Below are positions 25,966 through 35,106 of a stretch of DNA of 64,000 bases, one piece after another. Both the position numbers and the translations under genes were made by a program. How positions within the stretch are numbered: position 1 is the stretch's first letter; every line of letters starts with the position of its first letter. The DNA comes from Heyndrickxia camelliae (GTDB lineage Bacteria > Bacillota > Bacilli > Bacillales > Bacillaceae_C). The stretch spans positions 1-64,000 of the forward strand of contig NZ_PIQO01000009.1 in the NCBI RefSeq assembly GCF_002844575.1, written 5' to 3'. Under the pieces are notes generated by a model, which did not search any database, had not been told where the DNA came from, and worked only from the letters and a program-made list of their open reading frames with translations.

Positions 25966-26913
25966 ATGGTACAACCATTATTTTTAGAACCAGTTTTTCA
26001 AGAAAGAATATGGGGAGGAAAGGCGCTTAAAGATCAGTTCGGATATGAGATCCCGTCTAATCATACTGGTGAATGCTGGGCAATTTCTGCTCATCCGAAT
26101 GGACCATCAGTCGTTAAAAATGGCGCCTTTGCAGGGAAAACATTGATAGAATTATGGGATCAGAACCGTGAGTTGTTTGGGGGCTACCAAACAAAGGTAT
26201 TCCCATTATTAACGAAAATTCTTGATGCAAATACAGATTTATCTGTTCAAGTGCATCCGAATGATGAGTATGCAAATGAATATGAAAACGGTGAGCTTGG
26301 AAAAACCGAATGCTGGTACATTATTGATTGCAAAGAAGGCGCAGAGCTTATTTATGGGCATAATGCACGAACGAAAGAAGAACTTAACAACATGATAGAG
26401 GATGAGGAATGGAGTAAACTGCTTCGTCGTGTTCCGGTAAAACCCGGTGATTTTTTCTACGTACCAAGTGGGACCATCCATGCTTTATGTGAAGGGACGC
26501 TTGTTCTGGAGACTCAACAAAGCTCAGATACGACCTATCGTGTGTATGATTATGATCGCACCGATGATAAGGGCAATAAGCGAGAATTGCATTTAGAAAA
26601 AGCGATTGATGTGTCAACAGTTCCACATACTGATGCAAATCTTCATATTGAGACGGCAAGTGTGCCGGGGGCAGATATTACTTCGTTTGCAAAAGAAGAG
26701 TACTTTTCCGTTTATAAATGGGATATACATGGACAAGCGACCTTTACCCAGGATAAAGCCTTTCAATTGTTTAGTGTATTAGACGGAGATGGATCGATGG
26801 TTGTGGATGGGCAAGCCTATCCGGTTCATAAAGGAGATCATTTTATTTTGCCTGCAGGAACAGGAGAATTTACGCTTGAAGGAAATGTAAGTTTCATCGT
26901 TTCACATCCATAA
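25966..26913 (+). CDS. manA: Mannose-6-phosphate isomerase, class I
   Basis: The 315-residue protein has the type I PMI motifs: EPVFQERIWGG, VQVHPNDEYA (zinc His), KTECWYII (zinc Glu), YVPSGTIHAL (zinc His), and the C-terminal cupin half. Bacillus ManA/Pmi proteins are 315-316 residues. It interconverts mannose-6-phosphate and fructose-6-phosphate. ATG has AAGGAATG upstream. It is the last gene of a unit with the fructokinase and ends at a strong terminator. Confidence 0.95.
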   Translation: MVQPLFLEPVFQERIWGGKALKDQFGYEIPSNHTGECWAISAHPNGPSVVKNGAFAGKTLIELWDQNRELFGGYQTKVFPLLTKILDANTDLSVQVHPNDEYANEYENGELGKTECWYIIDCKEGAELIYGHNARTKEELNNMIEDEEWSKLLRRVPVKPGDFFYVPSGTIHALCEGTLVLETQQSSDTTYRVYDYDRTDDKGNKRELHLEKAIDVSTVPHTDANLHIETASVPGADITSFAKEEYFSVYKWDIHGQATFTQDKAFQLFSVLDGDGSMVVDGQAYPVHKGDHFILPAGTGEFTLEGNVSFIVSHP

Positions 26914-26928
26914 AAAATTTAAGAGTGC

Positions 26929-26967
26929 AATAGGGTACGAAATCGCAATTTTTCGTACCCTATTTTT
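26929..26967 (+). terminator. Terminator behind manA
   Basis: AATAGGGTACGAAA and TTTCGTACCCTATT form a perfect fourteen-pair stem, followed by T residues. Confidence 0.92.
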
Positions 26968-27195
26968 TATTAACTTGTATAATAGATTAGCATACTCACA
27001 GCAAAAGCGGCTTTACAAAATTTCTCTTTTTAATAACTGCTTTAATTTAGTTGGACCTGCGTTCTAACTTCCAATTAAATCTGCCACTTACTTTTTCTCC
27101 TCTATATTTACTACTTCCCTATTACTTTTCCCATTTCTGTAAATTAGGATTATATTTCTGAATAAAACACCACTGTCCACGTGTGGAGGACATTT

Positions 27196-27669
27196 TCACG
27201 TAATGTCCACGGATGGTGCCAGGCACCGCAGTACTTTGCCTGTTTCAAGGAGGCTTTTCATATTGCTTAGAATTGCAGGCCAACCGTTGTTTAGTCCTTC
27301 AAATGTATTTTCTTTATCTACCAAATCTCCTTCCGCACAATTTTCATGTTTCAGGGTTAGTTTAACTGTATTTTCTAATTGCTGGAGCTCGAAGGTTACG
27401 ATGGACGGTTCTTCACGCTGTGGCTTTTCATCTGCATGAAACCATGTATAGGATAATCGTTTGTACGGTTCACTGATAAGGACTTTTCCGTATACATCCA
27501 ATTCATCTCTCTCCCGAAGGAAGATAACATCAGAACCTTCTTTCCAATCGGATTGTACTCTTCTTCCAAAAAAGTATTTTCCCGTAAACTCCTCTGATGT
27601 CAAGGCTTTCCAAACTTTTTCAGGTGTGCTTGCAATGTAGGTTACATAAACAAAGGATGGTTTAATCAT
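27196..27669 (-). CDS. SRPBCC/AHSA1-family protein
   Basis: The 157-residue product has the START-like AHSA1 pattern: VYVTYIASTPEKVWKALTSEE, WKEGSDVIFLRE, PYKRLSYTWF and FEGLNNGWPAILSNMKSLLETG. Such proteins are often paired with an ArsR regulator, as here: its start overlaps the 3' end of the regulator gene by 8 bp. The last 12 residues (VLRCLAPSVDIT) are encoded by a GGTGCCAGGCACC palindromic element, so the original C-terminus was probably replaced. The function is unknown. Confidence 0.87.
   Translation of the reverse strand: MIKPSFVYVTYIASTPEKVWKALTSEEFTGKYFFGRRVQSDWKEGSDVIFLRERDELDVYGKVLISEPYKRLSYTWFHADEKPQREEPSIVTFELQQLENTVKLTLKHENCAEGDLVDKENTFEGLNNGWPAILSNMKSLLETGKVLRCLAPSVDIT
27215..27227. 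repeat. GGTGCCAGGCACC palindromic element, copy 1
   Basis: A 13-bp perfect palindrome around a central A lies inside the last codons of the SRPBCC gene, with GTCCAC/GTGGAC-like flanks (27175-27212). The same core, extended to 17 bp, occurs at 53444-53460 at the broken end of the ROK gene. It looks like a dispersed extragenic palindrome. Confidence 0.7.
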
Positions 27670-27979
27670 CGTTTTCTTCCTCCAGTTTTCTTTTTACTTC
27701 ATTTAGAGCTCTAACATGATGATGTTCGTATTTGCCGATCCAACGGTCATAAATTTCACCAATAGGTGCCGCATTTAGATAGTGGAGTTTCTTTCTTCCG
27801 TTTCGAATAATGATAACAAGATTTGCCTCTTCTAAAACAGCTAAATGTTTGGAAACAGCTTGGCGTGTCATATCCAAATGGCCACAGAGTTCACTTAAGG
27901 TTTGTCCATTTTCTTTAAAAAGCTGATCTAATAATAATCTGCGGCTTTTATCCGCAAGTGCTTTAAAAACTTTATCCAT
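27662..27979 (-). CDS. ArsR-family transcriptional regulator
   Basis: The 105-residue protein has the ArsR winged helix: KVFKALADKSRRLLLDQLF, LSELCGHLDMTRQAVSKHLAVLEEANLV and IRNGRKKLHYLN. ArsR proteins fused by operon to SRPBCC genes are common. The frame is open upstream to 28114, but the start at 27979 (MDKVFKAL) is supported by the family and by a promoter whose -10 box ends 6 nt ahead of this ATG, so the transcript would be nearly leaderless; there is no good ribosome binding site. It is divergent from the sugar-sensing gene at 28099. Confidence 0.88.
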   Translation of the reverse strand: MDKVFKALADKSRRLLLDQLFKENGQTLSELCGHLDMTRQAVSKHLAVLEEANLVIIIRNGRKKLHYLNAAPIGEIYDRWIGKYEHHHVRALNEVKRKLEEENDD

Positions 27980-27985
27980 GTTTTG

Positions 27986-28015
27986 ATAATAAGCAACCAA
28001 TTGGTTACGTGTCAA
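27986..28015 (-). promoter_or_regulatory. Promoter with palindromic operator for the ArsR/SRPBCC pair
   Basis: Read on the minus strand: TTGACA (28015-28010), an 18-bp spacer, TATTAT (27991-27986). The spacer contains the perfect 12-bp palindrome AACCAATTGGTT (27995-28006), a likely ArsR operator placed where binding would block RNA polymerase. The -10 box is so close to the start codon that a leaderless message is predicted. Confidence 0.75.
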
Positions 28016-28098
28016 TTGATTTTTAAATCTTCCGATAATATTAATACCATTTCTATTCTTCCCCATGATAAGATAATCATAAGTAAGGGGGCAGGTTT

Positions 28099-29103
28099 GT
28101 GATTCGATTGACAAGAGTTTTCTATGTAATCGGTTTCATTCTCTTTGTAGGACTATTTACTGCTGCTGTTGTATATGCTTTTAAAATGAATGAAGTGAGC
28201 AAAAAAAACAATTCGGGTATCATTCCATCCTATAAATATCACTTTGTCCTCGTCCCGGAGGAAATGGATAATGACTATTGGAGATTAGTGGAAAAAGGAG
28301 CTAAGGACGCTGCCAAAAAGCACCATGTATTGCTTGAATATAAAGGACCGAAGCAATCCAATATTGATGAGCACTTAAAAGAACTGAAAATAGCCGGTGC
28401 ATCTAGGGTAGATGGGATTTTAACGCAAGGCTACAATGATCAGCAATTTTCCCCAGTTATTGATAGCCTCGAAAATAAAGGAATCCCTGTGATAACAGTG
28501 GATACAGATGCACCGTCCAGTAATAGACGAGCCTATATTGGTTCTGATAATTATTATTCTGGATTTATCGCAGGAAAAGCTCTTCTGGAGGACACAAAAG
28601 GAAAGGTAAATGTTGCAATCATCACAGGAAGTTTTCAGGCAAGCCACCAACAACTGCGTGTCCAAGGATTCAAAGATGCGATTCGAAGGGAAAAGAGAGT
28701 GAAAATTATTGCAATAGAGGAATCAAAGATTACGAGAATAAGAGCTGCTGAGAAGGCAAATAAAATTCTAACGGAGCACCCTGAGACAAATGCTTTTTTC
28801 GGAACAAGTGCATTAGACGGTATTGGAATTGCTCAAACAGTCGTACACCTAAATAGACAAAACTCCATGTACATCATCGCATTTGATACCATTGAGGATA
28901 CAATCAATGATATGAAAAAGGGAATTATAAATGCTACCGTGATGCAGGAACCTTATGAAATGGGTTACCATTCAGTGGAAATGATGGTGACTATTGAAGA
29001 AGGAAAACGAGTACCCGAAATAAATTATACAGACACTAGAGTCATTCATCGCAGTGATTTGCCTATTGCCACGATTGAACAGCAAAAGAGGTCTCCATCA
29101 TGA
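28099..29103 (+). CDS. Membrane-anchored sugar-binding sensor protein
   Basis: The 334-residue product has one N-terminal membrane helix (VFYVIGFILFVGLFTAAVVYA) and then a periplasmic-binding-protein type 1 fold: YHFVLVPEEMDNDYWRLVEKG, DGILTQGYNDQQF, VITVDTDAPSSNRRAYIG, NAFFGTSALDGIGIAQ. It lacks a lipobox. Its gene overlaps the sensor kinase gene by 4 bp, so it probably binds a sugar outside the cell and signals through the kinase, as in YtfQ-like/LytS-type three-part systems. GTG at 28099 follows GGGGGCAGG. Confidence 0.85.
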   Translation: MIRLTRVFYVIGFILFVGLFTAAVVYAFKMNEVSKKNNSGIIPSYKYHFVLVPEEMDNDYWRLVEKGAKDAAKKHHVLLEYKGPKQSNIDEHLKELKIAGASRVDGILTQGYNDQQFSPVIDSLENKGIPVITVDTDAPSSNRRAYIGSDNYYSGFIAGKALLEDTKGKVNVAIITGSFQASHQQLRVQGFKDAIRREKRVKIIAIEESKITRIRAAEKANKILTEHPETNAFFGTSALDGIGIAQTVVHLNRQNSMYIIAFDTIEDTINDMKKGIINATVMQEPYEMGYHSVEMMVTIEEGKRVPEINYTDTRVIHRSDLPIATIEQQKRSPS

Positions 29104-30551
29104 TACGTATTCGAACAAAACTAATCCTATATTTTATTATCCTTGTTGTTCTCGTTAATGCTGTAGCCTTCTATTTATACAGCAGCAGCGAACAAATAAT
29201 GCGGGAATATGACCGCAGCTTTCAGAGATTCTTATTGCTAAATGAAATATCTCAGCAAACTAACACGCTTGTCGAGAAAATGAATGCTTGTATTGTGGAA
29301 AAAGATCCTGCTTATTTACATGAGTTTAATGCAACGAATAAAAAGTTGAGAGCAAATAAAAAAAGACTGGATAGTGAAGTCGAGGATAAATCGAATTATG
29401 TGGATTTAACAAACTATGAAAATATGCTGGAAAGCTTTCTAGATGATAGCTATATTGCTGTCAGTGCCTTTCAAAACAATGATATTAATCAGTATTCCTC
29501 CTATTTTAATGAAGCCACGGATACATCGTCATATATACTAGAAACGACGATGTCCTTAATTAATCAAGAATTAACATCTTATCAACATTTCTATAATCAA
29601 TTATCAAAGCGCAATTATTACTATCGTTTAACCGCTGTGCTATTTTTAAGCGCAGTGTTCATTCTCTGTACGATTTTGGCTATTCGCATTTCAGGAGGAA
29701 TTACAAATCCGATAAAGCGTCTCTCTCTTGCCGCCAAAGAAATCTCAGCAGGGCATTTATCCGGAGAGGACATTAAGGTAACAAGTAAGGATGAATTGAA
29801 GCTATTAACTGAGACCTTTAACCAAATGCGGAAAAATATTATTGAATTAGTAAATGAAATTAAAGATAAGTCAGAGCTAGATAAGCTATTGAAGGAGCTG
29901 GAACTGAAAAACCTTCAAAATCAAATTAACCCGCATTTCCTGTTTAATACCTTAAATAACATAGCAAAAATGGCATATCTTGAAGGGGCCCCAGAAACTA
30001 CAAGATTAATAGAATCAGTATCTTCCTTATTGCGATATAATCTGGAAAATATTGATAAACCTTCTACTTTAAAAGATGAAATCAATGTAGTAAAAGATTA
30101 CTTCTACATACAACAAACTCGTTTTGGAGACCGCATATCTTTTTACACTTATATTGATGAAAGCTGCATGCAAGTGCCTATTCCAAGGCTTACCCTTCAG
30201 CCCATCATCGAAAATGCTTTTATACATGGAGTAGAGTCTAAGGAGGAAGGCGGCAGCATCACATTATCCATCTTTAAAAAAGCAGAGCAGATTTTTATAG
30301 AAGTGGTGGATGATGGTTTAGGGATGGGTCCTGAGACAAAAACAAGACTTTTAAACTATGTAAATGGTGAGGACTTGCATAAGAACGAGCAACATAAACG
30401 ATCAGGACATTCAACGGGGATAGGTGTCATCAATGTAATTAAACGACTGCAACTCTTTTATCAGGAGAAGGATGTTGTCGAAATTGAATCAGAGCTAGGG
30501 AGAGGGACCACTTTTCGTTTGAAAATTAAGGGGGATAGGTCATGCGTCTAG
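29100..30551 (+). CDS. YesM-type sensor histidine kinase
   Basis: The 483-residue protein has two membrane helices (residues 8-27 and about 180-197) flanking a mostly helical outer domain, a HAMP domain (ISGGITNPIKRLSLAAKEI), the His-kinase box LQNQINPHFLFNTLNNIA with His279, and an HATPase domain (LQPIIENAFIHGV, VVDDGLGMG, GIGVINVIKRL). This is the LytS/YesM family. It overlaps the genes on both sides, so all three are translationally coupled. It should phosphorylate the AraC-type regulator next to it. Confidence 0.92.
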   Translation: MIRIRTKLILYFIILVVLVNAVAFYLYSSSEQIMREYDRSFQRFLLLNEISQQTNTLVEKMNACIVEKDPAYLHEFNATNKKLRANKKRLDSEVEDKSNYVDLTNYENMLESFLDDSYIAVSAFQNNDINQYSSYFNEATDTSSYILETTMSLINQELTSYQHFYNQLSKRNYYYRLTAVLFLSAVFILCTILAIRISGGITNPIKRLSLAAKEISAGHLSGEDIKVTSKDELKLLTETFNQMRKNIIELVNEIKDKSELDKLLKELELKNLQNQINPHFLFNTLNNIAKMAYLEGAPETTRLIESVSSLLRYNLENIDKPSTLKDEINVVKDYFYIQQTRFGDRISFYTYIDESCMQVPIPRLTLQPIIENAFIHGVESKEEGGSITLSIFKKAEQIFIEVVDDGLGMGPETKTRLLNYVNGEDLHKNEQHKRSGHSTGIGVINVIKRLQLFYQEKDVVEIESELGRGTTFRLKIKGDRSCV

Positions 30552-32071
30552 TGATTGTGGATGATGAAATGCTGGAAAGAAAGGCATTATCGAAAATGAT
30601 TCAAAGGGAAATGCCTGATATCAATATAGTTGGCGAAGCGACAAATGGTCGAATGGCCATTCAACTAGCAGATGAGCTTGCACCGGATATTATGATGATG
30701 GATATTAAAATGCCCGGTATTGATGGTGTCGAGGCTGTTAGGGAGATTAGAAAAAGTCATAAACAAATCAAATTTATCATGGTTTCCGCTTTTAATACCT
30801 TCGAGTATGCAAAAGAAGTGATGCAGCAAGGGGTGAAGGAATATTTATTAAAACCAAGTAAGCAATCAGAAGTGCTGGCAGCATTATCAAGAGTTATTCG
30901 CGAGATTAAGGAAGAAAGGCAGCTTCAGGAGGAGAAACAATCGCTACAGGATAATTTAAATCGCGCCCTTTCTGTTATTGAGACGGAATGGCTTTCCTCG
31001 ATATTAAATGACCATATAAGTTTTGAAGCATGGAGTGAGCTACTTGGTATTGAAGTGAAATCAGGTACTATCGTTATTTTTTCTATACAGAGTCATCTAT
31101 CAAAGGAAGCAAAGCAGCAAGTGTATCAAAGACTGAAGGAATGGTTAAAAAACAAAAGCGAATGTGTAATGGGGCCAGTCGTTGAGAATAAAATTCCGGT
31201 ACTTATTTTATTTAATTCTATTCAAGAGAAAAACCGCATGAAATCGCAAGCTATTAAACTGGTTAGAAATGTTGTTTCGATGATGCGGGATTCTAATCTT
31301 TCCATTTTTGCAGGAATGGGGTTACCCTTTCAAACCATAGAAGATCTGCCGAATTCTTATCATGAAGCATTACTGGCACTGGAGCAGAGAAGTCTTCACT
31401 ATGAAATGGCGTATGCCTTTCCAACAGAAACTAGTAAGGAAGCAAAACTATCCTTTGAAAAAGAGAAAGAACTGATTGAATTTATAAAACTCGGTGATCG
31501 CCAACATGTACTGGAGGTATTTGAACTCTATGTCAGCGAACTAGAGTCCCAATCGGAATTAAAAGCAATTAGAATGCTGGAGGAATTATGGATCATTGTA
31601 TCGCGTGCTATGTATGAATTAGGAATCCACACAAGTTCTTACACTTTCCCTCATAAGGAACCATATGATCAAATTATACTGGCGACAAGACAATATGTAC
31701 TGGAATCTGCGGAGCTTGTCCAAGCGTGGAGAACCAGTCACACAAAGGGATATTTATTAAAAGCAAAAGATTACATTATGGAGCATTTTCATCAATCTAT
31801 TACATTAGAGGAAGTAGCGGAATATGTTGGTCTCAGCCCATTTCATTTTAGCAAGCTCTTTAAAGGAAAATATGGTATGAACTTTATTGATTATGTAACA
31901 AATCTGCGGATTGAACAGGCTAAGGAAGAAATCCTGAATACAAATAAAAGTTTAAAGGAGATTTGCTTTAGTATCGGATATAAAGATCCCAACTATTTCA
32001 GCCGTGTATTTAAAAAGAAGACCGGTGTTGCTCCAACTGCTTATCGGAGTAAGCAAACCTCATCAAAGTAA
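30542..32071 (+). CDS. YesN-type AraC-family response regulator
   Basis: The 509-residue protein has an N-terminal receiver (VIVDDEMLERKAL, phospho-acceptor Asp54 in MMMDIKMPGIDG, Lys in YLLKPSK), a long linker and two C-terminal AraC helix-turn-helix motifs (SITLEEVAEYVGLSPFHFS, and LKEICFSIGYKDPNYFSR). It starts 10 bp inside the kinase gene. The likely targets are the sugar ABC genes from 33469 on; the neighbourhood matches B. subtilis YesLMN-like clusters that switch on sugar import. Confidence 0.93.
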   Translation: MRLVIVDDEMLERKALSKMIQREMPDINIVGEATNGRMAIQLADELAPDIMMMDIKMPGIDGVEAVREIRKSHKQIKFIMVSAFNTFEYAKEVMQQGVKEYLLKPSKQSEVLAALSRVIREIKEERQLQEEKQSLQDNLNRALSVIETEWLSSILNDHISFEAWSELLGIEVKSGTIVIFSIQSHLSKEAKQQVYQRLKEWLKNKSECVMGPVVENKIPVLILFNSIQEKNRMKSQAIKLVRNVVSMMRDSNLSIFAGMGLPFQTIEDLPNSYHEALLALEQRSLHYEMAYAFPTETSKEAKLSFEKEKELIEFIKLGDRQHVLEVFELYVSELESQSELKAIRMLEELWIIVSRAMYELGIHTSSYTFPHKEPYDQIILATRQYVLESAELVQAWRTSHTKGYLLKAKDYIMEHFHQSITLEEVAEYVGLSPFHFSKLFKGKYGMNFIDYVTNLRIEQAKEEILNTNKSLKEICFSIGYKDPNYFSRVFKKKTGVAPTAYRSKQTSSK

Positions 32072-32210
32072 TAGTAGCGGTGGTTTTATGTATGTAGCTG
32101 AGCGTATAAGTCTGAGGTCTTAGACGGAATTAATACTGCGGTACATTGTGGGAGCGTGTTGAACCCTTTATCCTAATAAATAGGAGAATATTAAAGGGGA
32201 AGAGACTTTT

Positions 32211-33067
32211 ATGCAAAAATTACTTGCGTTTTTAGCGGTTCTTGTTTGTCTTTATATCCTTGGCATGAGTTTGCAACGGGTATCTTGGCTTCCTTTTGGG
32301 AATAAAAATACTCAATCGGCATCGATAAAACATATTGAACTGATTGATATTGATGCATCAGCTACAGATGTTACCGTTATTCCTGATGATAGAGAAGATG
32401 TGAAAGCAGAGTATAAGGGAAGAGGGAAGCTGAAGGTTACAAAAAATGGGGATACGATAAAAGTATCCTTAGAACGCAGTCTGTTTCAGGGCATTAATTT
32501 TTGGAACAGAAAAAAGTAAAAATTTATATACCCGAGGATTTTCATGACAAAATGGCGGTTAATATTGGTTCCGGCAGAATGCATTTATCTGGACCATCCA
32601 AAAGTCACCCAATGAAACTAGATGAATTATCACTCGATATGACATCGGGAATGGTAGATTTGAAAAATTTGAACGTGGACTCTTTTCACCATGTAGGCTC
32701 TTCTGGAAATGCGCAGTTTGATTATGTGACTGCAGGAATAGCCTCCATTAAGATGAGTTCAGGAAATGTAGAGATGAATCATTTTCAAGGACAGTTAAGT
32801 GCTAAGTTATCGTCTGGAAGATTTAAAGGACAAATTGACCAATTAAAGGATTCAATCGATGTAAAAATAAACTCTGGTACCGTCAGTCTTGATTTTCCAG
32901 AAAACTCCAGCTTTACTCTAAATGGAAAGGTGAGCAGCGGAATGATTTCGTGTGAGCTACCACTGGAAAGCAGAACTTCTAATGGCCATAGTATTAGTGG
33001 AACATACGGATCAGGTACGTATAAAGTAAATGTTACAGCATCTAGTGGGAAGGTAAATATATATTAA
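32211..33067 (+). pseudogene. DUF4097/LiaG-like protein, frameshifted in an A-run
   Basis: The first frame (ATG 32211, behind AAAGGGGAAG) starts with a membrane anchor (KLLAFLAVLVCLYILGMSL) and a beta-rich region, then stops at 32519 after FWNRKK. The other frame, open from 32501, continues VKIYIPEDFHDKMAVN and has the repeated short beta segments of DUF4097 (SGRMHLSG, SSGNVEMN, SSGRFKG, NSGTVSLD, SSGKVNIY). One extra A in the six-A run near 32511-32516 would restore one protein of about 284 residues. The domain is a likely beta-helix cell-envelope protein like LiaG. Slippage could also produce some full-length product. Confidence 0.85.
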
Positions 33068-33076
33068 TGTAGGATG

Positions 33077-33107
33077 GATGATCTTATTAATGGGTCATCT
33101 TTTTTTT
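33077..33107 (+). terminator. Terminator behind the DUF4097 gene
   Basis: GATGATC pairs with GGTCATC (one G-T pair) around TTATTAATG, followed by eight T residues. Confidence 0.8.
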
Positions 33108-33381
33108 GTACACGCAAGTTTTGAGAATTTGCCAAACAAAATGGATTGTTCCTCCATAGACGTAGAACGGAACACCTGTAGTTAGAAGGAAATTTTGAAA
33201 GAAGGAAAGTAAGGAGTGTATTAAAAAGTTGTGAGCCCTCATCAAAGTTCGGAATACTTGCCAAACGCGGAGCTAGCCCATCTAAAGACTGCAATCTCTC
33301 CTATAATTAGTACCGATTATACAATCTTTTACTAAACTCCCAATCAATCACCACAAAAAAATACAGATAATCGCAAAATAA

Positions 33382-33395
33382 TGAAGGCGCTTACA
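33382..33395 (+). promoter_or_regulatory. cre-like CcpA site 1
   Basis: TGAAGGCGCTTACA matches the TGWAANCGNTNWCA consensus at all but one fixed position. It lies 87 bp ahead of the solute-binding protein start and suggests carbon catabolite control. Confidence 0.55.
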
Positions 33396-33434
33396 AATGT
33401 TTAACGCGGAATAGTTTGATAAATTAAAAGAGTA

Positions 33435-33448
33435 AGATAACGCTTACA
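33435..33448 (+). promoter_or_regulatory. cre-like CcpA site 2
   Basis: AGATAACGCTTACA matches the cre consensus at 12 of 14 positions and lies just 34 bp ahead of the solute-binding protein start, 53 bp from the first site. Confidence 0.5.
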
Positions 33449-33468
33449 AAACCAAAGGGGGTATATAA

Positions 33469-34746
33469 GTGAAAAAGAAAGGACTTCTCGTTGCAATAGC
33501 AATGATGCTTGTTTTTGCACTTGCTGCTTGTAGTTCAAAATCAAGCAGCGATGGCGGCAAAAAGAGCAAAAAAGAAGAGCTTGAGATCTTCAGCTGGTGG
33601 ACAGGTGCCGGTGAGGAAGATGGTCTAAAAGCATTATTGAAATTATTCGGTGATAAATATCCTGATGTTACGGTGAAAAATGCTGCAGTAGCAGGTGGTG
33701 CGGGTACCAATGCCAAAGCAGTTCTGGCAAGTAGAATGCAGGGAAATGATCCACCATCTACATTCCAGGTTCATGCAGGGGCAGAATTGAATGCAAGTTG
33801 GGTAGCAGCTGGCAAAATGGAACCTCTAAATGACTTGTATAAAGAAGAAGGCTGGAATGATAAATTTCCACAATCACTAATTGATATGGTAAGTAAAGAT
33901 GGAAATATCTATTCTGTTTCGGTTGATATTCACAGAGGAAATGTTTTATGGTACAACAAAAAAATCTTTGACGATAACGGCTTACAACCGCCTAAAACAT
34001 TCGATGATTTCTTCAAGGTTGCAGACGCTTTGCAGAAGAAAGGCATTACTCCGCTTGCTTTAGGGGATAAGGAACCATGGGCAGCAACGATGATATTTGA
34101 AAATATCCTTGTTGCAAAACTTGGACCTGATGACTATAAAAAGCTATGGACTGGTGAAATTGCTTTAGATGATGCAAAGGTGAAGGAATCAGCAGAAATC
34201 TTTAAAAAGATGATGGGCTATGTGAACAAAGATCATAGTTCACGCAACTGGCAAGATGCTTCCCAGCTTGTAGCAAAAGGGGAAGCTGCAATGAATGTTA
34301 TGGGTGACTGGGCAAAAGGCTATTTTGTTAATGATTTAAAATTATCATTAAACAAAGATTTTGGATATACAACCACACCTGAATCTCAAGGGATGTTTAT
34401 GATTATTTCTGATACATTTGGCTTGCCTAAAGGCGTTGACAATGTGGCGGATGTGAAAAAATTCTTAAGCCTACTTGGATCTGTTGACGGTCAAGATGCT
34501 TTCAACCCATTAAAAGGTTCGATTCCAGCTCGTGTAGATGCCGACCCTTCAAAATATGATGATTATGGCAAAGCAACTATGGAAGACTTCAAAACAGCTC
34601 AGCTTGCTCCAAGCTTAGCACACGGTTCAGCTGCACCTGAAGGATTCCTTACTAAGGTAAACCAAGCAGTGAATATTTTCGTTACACAAAAAGATGTTAA
34701 TGCATTTATCAGCAGCTTGAAAAATGCATCTGCTGATTTGAAATAA
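33469..34746 (+). CDS. Sugar ABC transporter solute-binding lipoprotein (CUT1)
   Basis: The 425-residue protein has a lipoprotein signal with lipobox LAAC (Cys21), then EELEIFSWWTGAGEEDGLKA, VAGGAGTNAKAVLASRM, PPSTFQVHAGAEL and NVMGDWAKGYF. This is the family 1 binding-protein layout; the WWTGAGEEDGL and QVHAGAEL segments are like glucose/mannose-binding proteins of the GtsA/TtGBP group. GTG start behind AAAGGGGG. The two permease genes follow. Placed next to the YesMN-type system, it is probably induced by the sugar sensed there. Confidence 0.9.
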   Translation: MKKKGLLVAIAMMLVFALAACSSKSSSDGGKKSKKEELEIFSWWTGAGEEDGLKALLKLFGDKYPDVTVKNAAVAGGAGTNAKAVLASRMQGNDPPSTFQVHAGAELNASWVAAGKMEPLNDLYKEEGWNDKFPQSLIDMVSKDGNIYSVSVDIHRGNVLWYNKKIFDDNGLQPPKTFDDFFKVADALQKKGITPLALGDKEPWAATMIFENILVAKLGPDDYKKLWTGEIALDDAKVKESAEIFKKMMGYVNKDHSSRNWQDASQLVAKGEAAMNVMGDWAKGYFVNDLKLSLNKDFGYTTTPESQGMFMIISDTFGLPKGVDNVADVKKFLSLLGSVDGQDAFNPLKGSIPARVDADPSKYDDYGKATMEDFKTAQLAPSLAHGSAAPEGFLTKVNQAVNIFVTQKDVNAFISSLKNASADLK

Positions 34747-34813
34747 AAAATTGGCAAATCAAATAGTTGATAGATGATAAAAGCAGAAAAAATGTGTATC
34801 AAATGACGTTTGG

Positions 34814-34846
34814 AAAAAGAGGATGAGGAAACTCTCCCTCTTTTTC
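34814..34846 (+). terminator. Partial terminator between binding protein and permeases
   Basis: AAAAAGAGG and CCTCTTTTT form a stem with a 14-base loop. It lies in the 360-bp gap between the binding protein and first permease genes and probably lowers permease expression relative to binding protein, a common pattern. The rest of the gap (34847-35100) shows no gene. Confidence 0.75.
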
Positions 34847-35106
34847 ATTGGATAGGAAATTATAACATTTAATCCTGTGGATAATAAAGAGCTTTGCGTC
34901 TGGCTTTGACACCAAACGGCTAGCGGATGTCTCCTTCTCCTTCCTGTGATAAGTCAAACATTAGGTAAATTTACCAGGTGAAAATGGTAGTGCAATTTCA
35001 ATAGCTCGTGAACTACCGTTTCACATTTTCCTTTATCTCAGTCGAAGAATATGACAGCGTACGCTGCTGGGCAAGTCGTCTGCGCATTTGTTTAAGGGGG
35101 TAGAGT

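Larger units (their letters stand above)
33108..33468. other. Gene-free stretch upstream of the sugar ABC operon
   Basis: Short broken frames on the minus strand at 33110-33290 may be a remnant of a membrane protein, but I cannot name it. The 3' part carries two cre-like sites (separate entries) and AT-rich promoter-like sequence ahead of the solute-binding protein gene. Confidence 0.4.

Noticed and set aside
33064-33294. Minus-strand 76-codon frame ahead of the sugar ABC operon
   Set aside because: No start signal and no recognisable family; at best a remnant with a further frameshift.
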